Source: Saccharopolyspora ipomoeae
Lineage (GTDB): Bacteria; Actinomycetota; Actinomycetes; Mycobacteriales; Pseudonocardiaceae
Assembly (NCBI RefSeq): GCF_029952525.1
Contig: NZ_JASAOF010000017.1
Coordinates: forward strand, 62,001-126,000
Direction: 5' to 3'
DNA length: 64,000 nt
Below are positions 40,090 through 47,878 of this stretch, piece after piece. Numbering within the stretch: position 1 is the first letter of the stretch; each line of letters opens with the position of its first letter. The notes beneath the pieces were generated by a model that was not told the DNA's origin, searched no databases, and worked only from the letters and a program-made list of their open reading frames with translations. The position numbers and the translations under genes are program-made.

Positions 40090-41352
40090 TCAGCCCTCCC
40101 AGGCGCCGAGGACGACGACCGCGTTGTGACCGCCGAAGCCGAACGAGTTGCTCATGGCCACCCGGACCTCGTGCTGCTGCGGTTCGTGGGCGACGAAGTT
40201 GATGTCGTCGGCCAGCGGCCGGTGGCAGTTGATCGTGGGCGGCACGATGCCGGTGCGGATCGCCTGGACCGTCGTGATCGCCTCGACGGCACCGGCCGCG
40301 CCGATCATGTGACCGGTCATGGACTTGATCGAGCAGATCGGGATCTCCGAGACCCGCGAGCCCAGGACCTCCCGCAGCGAGGCGATCTCGGAGGCGTCGT
40401 TGAGCTTGGTGCTGGTGCCGTGGGCGTTGACGTGATCCACCTGCTCCGGGGCGACCCCGGCGTCGGCGAGGGCCGCGCGCATCGCGCGCTTGGCGCCCAG
40501 GCCCTCGGGTTGCGGGGCCGTCCAGTGGTGGGCGTCGGAGGAGCAGCCGTAGCCGAGGACCTCGGCGAGGATCGTGGCTCCCCGCCGCTCGGCGTGCTCG
40601 GCGTCCTCCAGGACCAGGACCCCGGCTCCGGCGCTCATCACGAAGCCGTCGCGGTCCTCGTCGAACGGGCGCGACGCGGCCTGCGGGTCGTCGACGCGGC
40701 GGGACAGGGCTCGGGCGTTGCCGCTGCCCGCGAGGTCGACGCGGGTGACGCAGTTGTCGGCGCCGCCGACGATCGCGGCGTCGGTGATGCCGAACTGGAT
40801 CCAGCGGGCCGCCTCGCCGAGCGCGTCCGTGCCGGTGGCGCAGGCGCTGCTGATCGCGCGGCTCGGGCCCCGGGCCCCGAAGGCCATGCTGATCTCCCCT
40901 GCGGCGCTGTCGATCGCACCGGTGATCGGGGCGTAGGGGCTGATCGCGCGCGGGCCCTTCTCGCGGATGGTGACCGAGAAGCCGTCGATGGAGTTGACGG
41001 CGCCGTATCCGCTTCCGATGAGCACGCCGACCCGGTCGGCGTTGTCGTCGTCGACGTCCAGCTTGGCCATCCGGGTGGCCTGGGTCGCCGCGGCCATCGC
41101 GTACTGGGCGTAGCTGTCCATGCGTCGGGCCAGCGTGCGCGGCATGTGCTCGGCGGGGTCGAAGCCCTCGATCTGCCCGGCGATCGAGGTCGGCAGGTCG
41201 GAGGCGTCGAAGGTGCTGATCTCGGCGACACCGCTGCGCCCGGCCAGGAACGCCTCCCAGGTGTTCTCGAAGGTCAGGCCGACGGGGGTGACGGCGCCGA
41301 CGCCGGTGACGACCACGCGGCGGCGCAGGGAGCGGAGGTTCTCGGAAATCAC
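40090..41352 (-). CDS. 3-oxoacyl-ACP synthase II (FabF-like)
   Basis: A 420-residue condensing enzyme with all three active residues: Cys171 (SSACATGTD), His in NAHGTST and His in MTGHMIGAAG. It extends acyl-ACP with malonyl-ACP. The GTG start at 41352 follows GAGGAG and overlaps the stop of the ThDP gene (GTGA), which shows coupling. Unlike a type II PKS ketosynthase it has no chain-length-factor partner, so fatty acid-type elongation is the simplest reading. Confidence 0.92.
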   Translation of the reverse strand: MISENLRSLRRRVVVTGVGAVTPVGLTFENTWEAFLAGRSGVAEISTFDASDLPTSIAGQIEGFDPAEHMPRTLARRMDSYAQYAMAAATQATRMAKLDVDDDNADRVGVLIGSGYGAVNSIDGFSVTIREKGPRAISPYAPITGAIDSAAGEISMAFGARGPSRAISSACATGTDALGEAARWIQFGITDAAIVGGADNCVTRVDLAGSGNARALSRRVDDPQAASRPFDEDRDGFVMSAGAGVLVLEDAEHAERRGATILAEVLGYGCSSDAHHWTAPQPEGLGAKRAMRAALADAGVAPEQVDHVNAHGTSTKLNDASEIASLREVLGSRVSEIPICSIKSMTGHMIGAAGAVEAITTVQAIRTGIVPPTINCHRPLADDINFVAHEPQQHEVRVAMSNSFGFGGHNAVVVLGAWEG

Positions 41353-42974
41353 GGGTTCTCCTCGGGTTGGGGGCTGCCGAAGTCGCCTTCGGGTCGCAGG
41401 GCGGAGTCGTCGAGGCTCACCGGGATCTCGATCACGCAGGGGACGCCCTCGGCCGTGAGCCGGAGGGCTTCGGTGAGGGCGGCGGTGAGCTCGTCGCGGT
41501 GCCGCGCCAGCGCGTGGTGCGCGCCCGGTGTGCGCACCAGCGGTTCGTCGTCGCGGGTGAAGCGGTGCCGCGTGAGGGGCGGTTCGTGCTGGTCGGCCTG
41601 CTGCTGCAGCCAGCCGTAGCCACCGTTGCGCAGCACCAGGTAGCAGACTCCGAGGCGCTCGCGGACCAGCGTGCGCAGTTCGTTGGCGAACAGGCCGAAG
41701 GCGCCGTCGCCGACCAGCGCCAGCACAGGGCGGTCCGGCTCGGCGGCCTTCACCCCGGCCGCCGCGGCAGCGCCGAAGCCGAGGCTGGTCTGCTCCGAGG
41801 GCACCACCGAGCCGCCGTGGCGGCCGCAGCTGTAGTTCGGGAAGAAGTAGGACCACATGTCCTGCAACCCGTTCTCCTGCACCAGGATTCGCCCCTCGGG
41901 CACGATCTCCCGGACGGCGGCGAGCAGGTCGGGGATGCCGGACGTGCGGGGCCGCAGCGCCAGCCGCGTGGTCGTGACCAGGTCGGCCCACGCCGCGCGG
42001 TCGCCGCCGAGGTCACCGGCCAGCCACGACTCGACCGTCGCGGCGGCGTCGCCGACGACGCACGGGCCCGAGTGCTCGGTGGAGAGCTCCTCGGCGGCGA
42101 TGTTCAGCTGCACCACCGGGACCGAATCCCCCACGGGTTCGGGCCATTCCAGGGTCGCGGTCTCCTCCAGCCTGCTGCCCAGGGCGATCACGCAGTCCGA
42201 CGTGGACCACAGCTCGGCGGTGGCGGGTGCCGCGTAGAGACCGGAGAGCCCGAGGAAGTGCGGGTGGTCCTCGTCCACGGCGCCGCGCCCGGAGGCGGTG
42301 GTGAAGATCGCCGCGCCCAGGCGTTCGGCCAGGCGCTCCACGACGCGCTCGGCGTTGCGGTGCCGCATCCCGCCGCCGACCAGCAGGATCGGCCGACGTG
42401 CGTCCCGAACCTGCTGCGGCACACCGGTCGTCAGCTCCACACCGCTACCGCGCAGCGGGATCTCGGCCGCCGGCAGGTGGTCCGGGACCTCCAGGTACAC
42501 CGGGCCCGGCGCGCCGCGCGCCGCCACCAGCATCGCGCGGCGCAGGGCCGGGACCAGGCGGTCGGCGTGCTCGACGCGGTGCGCCCACTTCGTCAGCGGC
42601 GCCAGCGCCGCGACCTGGTCCAGCTCCTGGAAAGCGCGGGCACCGATGTGGTGCGGATCGGTGCCCGCGCCGATCAGGACCACCGGAGCGCGGGAGCACC
42701 GGGCCTCCAGCAGGCCGGTGGTGGCGTTGGTGGCCGCGGGCCCCTTGCCCACGACCGCGACCGAGGCCGAACCGGTGTGCAGGGCGTGGCCGGTGGCCAT
42801 GAACAGGGCGTTGCGCTGGTCCCGGCACAGCACCAGCCTCGGCGGGTCCTCGGCGCGCTCCAGCGCGTCGAGCAGCTTCAGGTCGTCGCCGGGCAGGCCG
42901 AACAGGGTGCTGACGCCGTGCTGCCGCAGCACTTCCAGGACCGCCGTCCAGGCTCCTTCGAGGTGATCAGACAT
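41349..42974 (-). CDS. thiamine diphosphate-dependent enzyme, acetolactate synthase superfamily
   Basis: A 541-residue protein with the three-domain plan of the family. The ThDP-binding motif is clear (VGDGAFGLFANELRTL to LRNGGYG). The usual proton-relay Glu near residue 50 (R-H-E-x-x-A) appears as Gln in RDQRNALFMATGHAL, as in a few unusual members. It may carry out a decarboxylation or carboligation with an aldehyde or 2-oxoacid. The substrate is unknown. It overlaps both neighbours. The ATG at 42974 is favoured over the GTG at 42983. Confidence 0.85.
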   Translation of the reverse strand: MSDHLEGAWTAVLEVLRQHGVSTLFGLPGDDLKLLDALERAEDPPRLVLCRDQRNALFMATGHALHTGSASVAVVGKGPAATNATTGLLEARCSRAPVVLIGAGTDPHHIGARAFQELDQVAALAPLTKWAHRVEHADRLVPALRRAMLVAARGAPGPVYLEVPDHLPAAEIPLRGSGVELTTGVPQQVRDARRPILLVGGGMRHRNAERVVERLAERLGAAIFTTASGRGAVDEDHPHFLGLSGLYAAPATAELWSTSDCVIALGSRLEETATLEWPEPVGDSVPVVQLNIAAEELSTEHSGPCVVGDAAATVESWLAGDLGGDRAAWADLVTTTRLALRPRTSGIPDLLAAVREIVPEGRILVQENGLQDMWSYFFPNYSCGRHGGSVVPSEQTSLGFGAAAAAGVKAAEPDRPVLALVGDGAFGLFANELRTLVRERLGVCYLVLRNGGYGWLQQQADQHEPPLTRHRFTRDDEPLVRTPGAHHALARHRDELTAALTEALRLTAEGVPCVIEIPVSLDDSALRPEGDFGSPQPEENP

Positions 42975-45642
42975 CGGCGGCACCGATCAGCTCACGACGT
43001 CGCGTCCCGGTCCCGAGGTGATCGGCGACGGCCTTGGACAGCAGCAGCGGCTCGGCCACCCGCTTGGTGCCCACGGCCGCGTAGTTGGCGACGATGCCCC
43101 TGCCGCCGAAGGGCTCGTTGCCGTCGTCGTGGTCGACCAGGGTGCTGTTGACCGTGACCTGGTGCCGCTTGCGCAGGAACGACACCACTTCCGGCAGGTC
43201 GCCGTAGACCGTGGCGCCCATCGCGCGGTCGATGTAGAACGGCGAGTTCAGCACCGACAGGAGCTCCTGCTCGTCGGAGTAGCGCACCACGTTGAAGATC
43301 GGCGCGAACATCTCCGTCGCCTTCTCCTTCGGGTCCAGCGGCAGGTCCAGCACCGTGGGCCGCAGGTGCATGTCGATGATGCTGACCTCGCCGCCGGAGA
43401 CGATGTGCTGCGAGTGCTTGCGCAGGTAGTCGAAGGAGTCGGCGAAGGCCTCCAGGTAGTACATCGACCCGTAGTCGCTGGTGGTGTCGCGGTTGTCGCC
43501 GTGCCGGAGCTTGGCCACGTAGTGGCACAGCGCGGGCACGAACACGTCGGCCAGCGAATCGTGCACGAAGATGCGGTCCGGCCCGAAGCAGTCCTGCCCG
43601 GAATTGATCATCCGCACGTCGATCAGCGCCGGGATCGCGCTGCGCAGGTCGGCGTCCGGGCCGAGGACGAACGGGTTGACGCCCTGCCCGAAGAACACGA
43701 ACAGCTGCTCGGAGCTCAGCTGCCCGCGCACCTTCTCGGCGTTGTGGTAGGTGCCGGTGAACACCACCAGCTCCGACTCGGCGACCGGCCCCGCGATGAA
43801 CTCGCGCTGCGCCATCGAGCAGTCGTGGATCGGCAGCTTGTGCGCCGGCGAGAGCATCTCGTGCAGCTTGCGGGTGACGTCGGCGATCTTGCTGGAGGCG
43901 CGGAAGCTGACGTGATCGCAGTACAGGCTCGGGATCAGCAGGTACAGCACGTACGAGTACAGCGGGATGTTCGAGGGCATGAACACGGCCGCGCCCTCGA
44001 CCGGCCGGGGCCGGTGCTTGAGGACCTCCTCCTGGGCGCCTTCGAGGGTCCGGATGCACAGGTCGATCTCGCCGTTGACCGTCGCGTGGTGCGAGACCTC
44101 GGTGAGCAGCTCGTGGACCTGGGCTCGCTGGGACTGCAGGAACTCGACGACCGCGCGCAACGCCTGCAGCCGCTCCGGGTGCGGGATCGACGGGGTCGCC
44201 CGGGTCCGGCCGCGGGCCATTTCGCGCAGCGCCTCGGTGTCGACCTTGCCGTTGAGGTTGAGCGGGAACTCCGGCACCACCACGACCCGGTTGGGTCGCT
44301 CGTACTCGGCGAGTTCGGCGGCGAAGCGGGCCCGCCAGTGCGCGGGGCTGCGGTCCTGCTCGTCGGCGACGACGAACACCAGCTCGCTGCCCAGCCTCTC
44401 GTGGTCGAACGGGACCACCCGCACCGGGTTGCCGCAGCGCTCCACCTTCTCGACCAGCGCGTCCGGGTAGATCGTGTGGCCGAGGCGGTGCACCGCCCGC
44501 TTGCGGCCGATCAGGGTCAGGTTGCCCTGGTCGTCGAGCCAGCCGAGGTCGTGGGTGCGGTACTCGCGGTCGGTGACCGGCACCGGTTCGCCGTCCTCGC
44601 CGAGGTAGGCGTTGAGGTAGTCGGGGGTGCGCACCACGACCTCGCCGCGCTCGCCCGGCGGCAGCGGATCGCCGTGCGCGTCCACGATCCGGATGTCGAT
44701 GCCGTCGAGCGCACGACCCACGCCGCGCGGGTCCGGTTCCACGGCCAGCGCGATGTTGCCGGCCTCGCTGCTGCCGTAGCCGTCCAGCAGCGGCTTGCCG
44801 ATGACGGTGCGGAACCGGCCGCTCAGCGCCGCCGACAGCGGCGCCCCGCCCACGCACCACATCCGGACGCTGGCCAGCGACCCGTGGTAGCGGTTGCGCC
44901 TGCCGTAGATCGACAGCATCGTGTCGTAGCTCGACGGGGTGGCGTCGACGACCGTCACGCCGTGCTCGCTGATCCGGTCCAGCGCCTGGTCGAGGCGGTG
45001 GGACGAGTTCACCACCAGCGTGAACTCCGACCACCACCACAGCAGGATGATCGACAGCCCGTACTGGTGGGAGAACGGCAGCAGCGGCATGAGCACGTCG
45101 TCGGCGACGTAGCGCATCCGGTCCTGGGTGCGTTCGATGTTGGCGCGCACCGAGGAACCGGAGCGCACGATGCCCTTGGGCGCGCCGGTGGTGCCCGAGG
45201 ACCACAGGACCAGCCCGTCGGCTCGCTCGTACCAGGCGTCGAACGACAGCGCGTCGTGCACGTCGGCGAACGCGTCGACCGGCCGGGCCAGCCGCACCTC
45301 GCTGAGCGCGTTCTCCAGCGAGATGACCTCGGCGCCGAGGTCCTCGGCCGGCACGGTGCGGTCGCGCAGCAGCCATCTCGCCCTGGCGTGATCGATGACG
45401 CGGCGGTGCTCCTTGGCCGACTGCCGGTGGTCGACGAGCACGATGGAGGCGTCCACCGCGATCAGCGCGAACAGCGCCACCACGAACTCCGCTGAGTTCG
45501 CCGCCGAGAGCACGACCCGGTCCCCGGGCCGCACGCCCCTGCCGCGCAGCCGGTTGGCCAGCAGCGCGGAGTCCCAGGCGACCTGGTCGCGGCCGACCAC
45601 GCCTTCGGTGGTGATGAGCCCACCGCGTCCGTTGTCCCCCAT
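42967..45642 (-). CDS. acyl-AMP ligase fused to aldehyde dehydrogenase-like acyl reductase
   Basis: A fusion of 891 residues. The N-terminal ~490 residues form an AMP-ligase (LVLWSSGTTGAPKGIV, LDGYGSSEAGN, YRTHDLGWLDDQGN, LNLNGKVDTE). The C-terminal ~380 are an aldehyde dehydrogenase-like domain with catalytic Cys (MINSGQDC), EMFAPIF and EPFGGRG. The usual general-base Glu motif (LELGGK) reads VFFGQG, so aldehyde oxidation is unlikely. Reduction of an activated acyl group to aldehyde, as in LuxC-type reductases, needs only the Cys. No carrier-protein Ser motif lies between the domains. The ATG at 45642 follows GGAAGGCGAGG. It overlaps the ThDP gene. Confidence 0.85.
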   Translation of the reverse strand: MGDNGRGGLITTEGVVGRDQVAWDSALLANRLRGRGVRPGDRVVLSAANSAEFVVALFALIAVDASIVLVDHRQSAKEHRRVIDHARARWLLRDRTVPAEDLGAEVISLENALSEVRLARPVDAFADVHDALSFDAWYERADGLVLWSSGTTGAPKGIVRSGSSVRANIERTQDRMRYVADDVLMPLLPFSHQYGLSIILLWWWSEFTLVVNSSHRLDQALDRISEHGVTVVDATPSSYDTMLSIYGRRNRYHGSLASVRMWCVGGAPLSAALSGRFRTVIGKPLLDGYGSSEAGNIALAVEPDPRGVGRALDGIDIRIVDAHGDPLPPGERGEVVVRTPDYLNAYLGEDGEPVPVTDREYRTHDLGWLDDQGNLTLIGRKRAVHRLGHTIYPDALVEKVERCGNPVRVVPFDHERLGSELVFVVADEQDRSPAHWRARFAAELAEYERPNRVVVVPEFPLNLNGKVDTEALREMARGRTRATPSIPHPERLQALRAVVEFLQSQRAQVHELLTEVSHHATVNGEIDLCIRTLEGAQEEVLKHRPRPVEGAAVFMPSNIPLYSYVLYLLIPSLYCDHVSFRASSKIADVTRKLHEMLSPAHKLPIHDCSMAQREFIAGPVAESELVVFTGTYHNAEKVRGQLSSEQLFVFFGQGVNPFVLGPDADLRSAIPALIDVRMINSGQDCFGPDRIFVHDSLADVFVPALCHYVAKLRHGDNRDTTSDYGSMYYLEAFADSFDYLRKHSQHIVSGGEVSIIDMHLRPTVLDLPLDPKEKATEMFAPIFNVVRYSDEQELLSVLNSPFYIDRAMGATVYGDLPEVVSFLRKRHQVTVNSTLVDHDDGNEPFGGRGIVANYAAVGTKRVAEPLLLSKAVADHLGTGTRRRELIGAADV

Positions 45643-45691
45643 GTTTCCTCGCCTTCCTGAAGTCGATGCGCGAACAGTGGTGGTGGCCGGG

Positions 45692-46633
45692 TCAGCGCGC
45701 ACCGGCGCGCTCCGCCGTCGCCGACGCGGTGGTGATCAGGTGTTCCTGGAACCCCTCGTCGACGCCGATGAGCCGCATGTGGCGGCGCAGGATGTCCAGG
45801 CTCATCCGCCGGAAGCCGCGGTTGCCCACCGCCGAGGTCTCCTGGTCGACGCGCAACGCCAACGGCACCGCCTGCTCCAGGACCTCGCAGATGTCGTCGT
45901 GGTGTCCCTCCAGGACCCCGGTGCGCAGGGCGTGCATGCCGAAACCGACGTGGCGGGACTCGTCCCGGCACATCGCGGTGAAGGCGGTCCTGATGCCGTC
46001 GAGCCCGCCGACGTCGCGCAGCGCCTGGACCAGCACCCGCTGCCCGACCAGCGCCAGCACGCCCTCGGTGATCATGTGGAACAGGGTGACCGCGCGCAGC
46101 CACTGCCCGTAGTCCAACGGCCTGCGGTGCAGGTCCCGGACGATCCCGGCCTCCAGCACGCTCAGCTCGCGGTGGGCGGGGGCGGCGAGGTTCCAGCTCT
46201 CGGCGAGCATCCGCTTCGGATCGGGGTCCATGCCCAGGATCTCCTCGCCGAGCCGGAACACCAGGTGGGTGTGCCGGGTCTCGTCGGCGATCTGGGTGCC
46301 GAGGAACACCGAGTACTGCTCGTCCGGGGAACCGCTGATGATCGGGCCGAGCATGTCGAGCCCGGTGTACTCGCCGATGATGAACGTCGCGATGGACTCG
46401 GCGACGATCGCGCGGAAGCCTGGCGTGATCGCGTGGTCGAAGTTCTCCTTGTCCGGTCCCAGCTCGACGTCGGCGGCGGACCACTGCTGGCGGTCCCACC
46501 GCTCGTAGAGCTCCCGGGGTTTGAGCCGCTGCGCGGCCATCACGTGCGCGTGCTGCATCACCTCGCTCAACGGGACCTTCGGCAGCTCGCTCAGCGAGGC
46601 CTCGTCCATGAGCAGCGGCGTCCACCGACTCAT
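45692..46633 (-). CDS. ferritin-like diiron protein, R2-like oxidase type
   Basis: A 313-residue helical protein with a full set of diiron ligands: Glu88 (IIGEYTG), Glu118-x-x-His121 (ADETRH), Glu190 (ITEGVLAL) and Glu225-x-x-His228 (RDESRH). The pattern and length fit the R2-like ligand-binding oxidase and related N- or C-oxygenases rather than true ribonucleotide reductase. It is the first gene of the lipid operon. Oxidation of a fatty acyl group or of an aldehyde is a possible role, by inference. Confidence 0.82.
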   Translation of the reverse strand: MSRWTPLLMDEASLSELPKVPLSEVMQHAHVMAAQRLKPRELYERWDRQQWSAADVELGPDKENFDHAITPGFRAIVAESIATFIIGEYTGLDMLGPIISGSPDEQYSVFLGTQIADETRHTHLVFRLGEEILGMDPDPKRMLAESWNLAAPAHRELSVLEAGIVRDLHRRPLDYGQWLRAVTLFHMITEGVLALVGQRVLVQALRDVGGLDGIRTAFTAMCRDESRHVGFGMHALRTGVLEGHHDDICEVLEQAVPLALRVDQETSAVGNRGFRRMSLDILRRHMRLIGVDEGFQEHLITTASATAERAGAR

Positions 46634-47190
46634 CTCTCACGTCCTTCGCACCACAGTGGCCGATCCGCGCGAGAGTGGTTGCGGCAGCGCGGATCGCCGG
46701 AGTTCGACACGGGTTCCGGAGGCGGGTGAAGGCGCACCGACCACCGGTGTGGAGAGACTGAAGGAGCCGTGAATCGCCGGAGAGGGCCCGAGTGAAACAG
46801 CCGTTCTGAGGCGGGTCAAGGGAATCGGGGGAATGTGGGGTTGGGGCACCCCTACCCCTATCTGGCGGGAAATGGTCAGCGCTGCGCCGAACAGACTCAC
46901 GCCTTTCCGCAGCCCGACCGAATCTGATCGTTTTGCTTGACACTTCACCAGGGCGTACTTAGCGTTCGCGCCGACCGAAGGGCCTTGCACGACGGGGCGC
47001 GGTGAATTCCGGGAATACGGTGATGAATTCGCGGGAACCGGGGAACGCCGAGCCACGTCGGACTGGGGACTGAAGCGAGCAAGGCATCGCGGGGAAACCC
47101 GAACTCCACGGGCCGAAAAGCCCATGACAACAGCGCGTACGAGCACATCGGTTCGTCGCGCTCTCGAACGCTGACCGAAAGACGGTGCCA
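46634..47190. other. divergent promoter region of the lipid and RiPP operons
   Basis: About 560 nt between the diiron gene (minus) and the acyltransferase gene (plus). No gene is supported. It includes the promoter at 46937-46965, and it must also hold the start of the minus-strand operon. Confidence 0.6.
46937..46965 (+). promoter_or_regulatory. housekeeping-type promoter for the RiPP operon
   Basis: TTGACA at 46937-46942, a 17-nt spacer, and TAGCGT at 46960-46965 match the -35 and -10 pattern of the main actinobacterial sigma factor. It faces the acyltransferase gene 225 nt downstream, which implies a long leader. Confidence 0.5.
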
Positions 47191-47856
47191 ATGCAGGGAA
47201 GACTCGTCCGCATCGAATGGGCCACCGAGGACGATTACGAGCTCATCGCGAGTTGGCTGAAGCCGCTGTCGCCGGCCGCGGCGATGACCGCCGACACCCG
47301 GGAGTTCCTGACCCCGGCGAAGGTGAAGGCCGCCAACGAGGACGGCAACGTGCGGTTCTTCATGGCCGTGGCCAACGACGGCGAGCGCGTCGGCGCGGTC
47401 AACTACCGGCCGGTGAACAGCTCCGGTTCCTACAGCCTCGGCGGTGTCGTCGGCGACTGGCAGAAGTGGAGCCGCGGCTACGGGGCCGAGGCGTTCGGCC
47501 TGGTCATCGAGCACCTGTTCAACGGGCTCAACGCGCACCGCGTCGAGTTCACCACGGCCGCCTACAACAAGGAGACGCTCAAGATCCTGACCAAGGGCGG
47601 ATTCGTGCTGGAGGGCGTGCTGCGGGACTACCACTACCTCGACGGCATGTACTACGACCGCACCGTCTGGTCGATCCTGCGCGAGGAGTTCGAGGAGTAC
47701 GCCGCGGCCAGCGCCGAGCACTTCCCGGTGGTCGACGCGATCCCCGCCGAGGACAAGGAGAAGGCGCGCGAGCTGCTGAGCAAGTTCCTGGCCAACGACC
47801 CGCCCACGTCGCTGCGCGATTTCGAGCGGCGCAGCAGCCGGACGCGCGCGTACTGA
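47191..47856 (+). CDS. GNAT-family N-acyltransferase
   Basis: A 221-residue protein with the GNAT fold of the RimJ/RimL type: VGDWQKWSRGYGAEAFGLVI is the acyl-CoA-binding segment, followed by NAHRVEFTTAAYNKETLKIL and KGGFVLEGVLRDYHYLDGMY. About 45 residues follow the domain. It sits 22 nt before the lanthipeptide synthetase gene. In goadvionin and related lipid-RiPP pathways a GNAT enzyme joins a fatty or polyketide acyl chain to the peptide N-terminus, which is the favoured role. Simple N-acetylation is the alternative. ATG 47191 is chosen over the GTG six bases earlier. Confidence 0.85.
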   Translation: MQGRLVRIEWATEDDYELIASWLKPLSPAAAMTADTREFLTPAKVKAANEDGNVRFFMAVANDGERVGAVNYRPVNSSGSYSLGGVVGDWQKWSRGYGAEAFGLVIEHLFNGLNAHRVEFTTAAYNKETLKILTKGGFVLEGVLRDYHYLDGMYYDRTVWSILREEFEEYAAASAEHFPVVDAIPAEDKEKARELLSKFLANDPPTSLRDFERRSSRTRAY

Positions 47857-47878
47857 CGCGGCGGGGAGGTGAGCGGGC

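Noticed and set aside
41349-42974. ThDP gene as the missing Cys decarboxylase for avionin formation
   Set aside because: LanD-type decarboxylases are small flavoproteins. This protein has a ThDP fold and motif.
43018-45495. Plus-strand 825-residue frame opposite the ligase fusion
   Set aside because: The antisense frame carries AMP-ligase and ALDH motifs, and this one has none.
45692-46633. True ribonucleotide reductase small subunit
   Set aside because: No large subunit gene is nearby, and the ligand spacing and operon context fit R2-like oxidases better.
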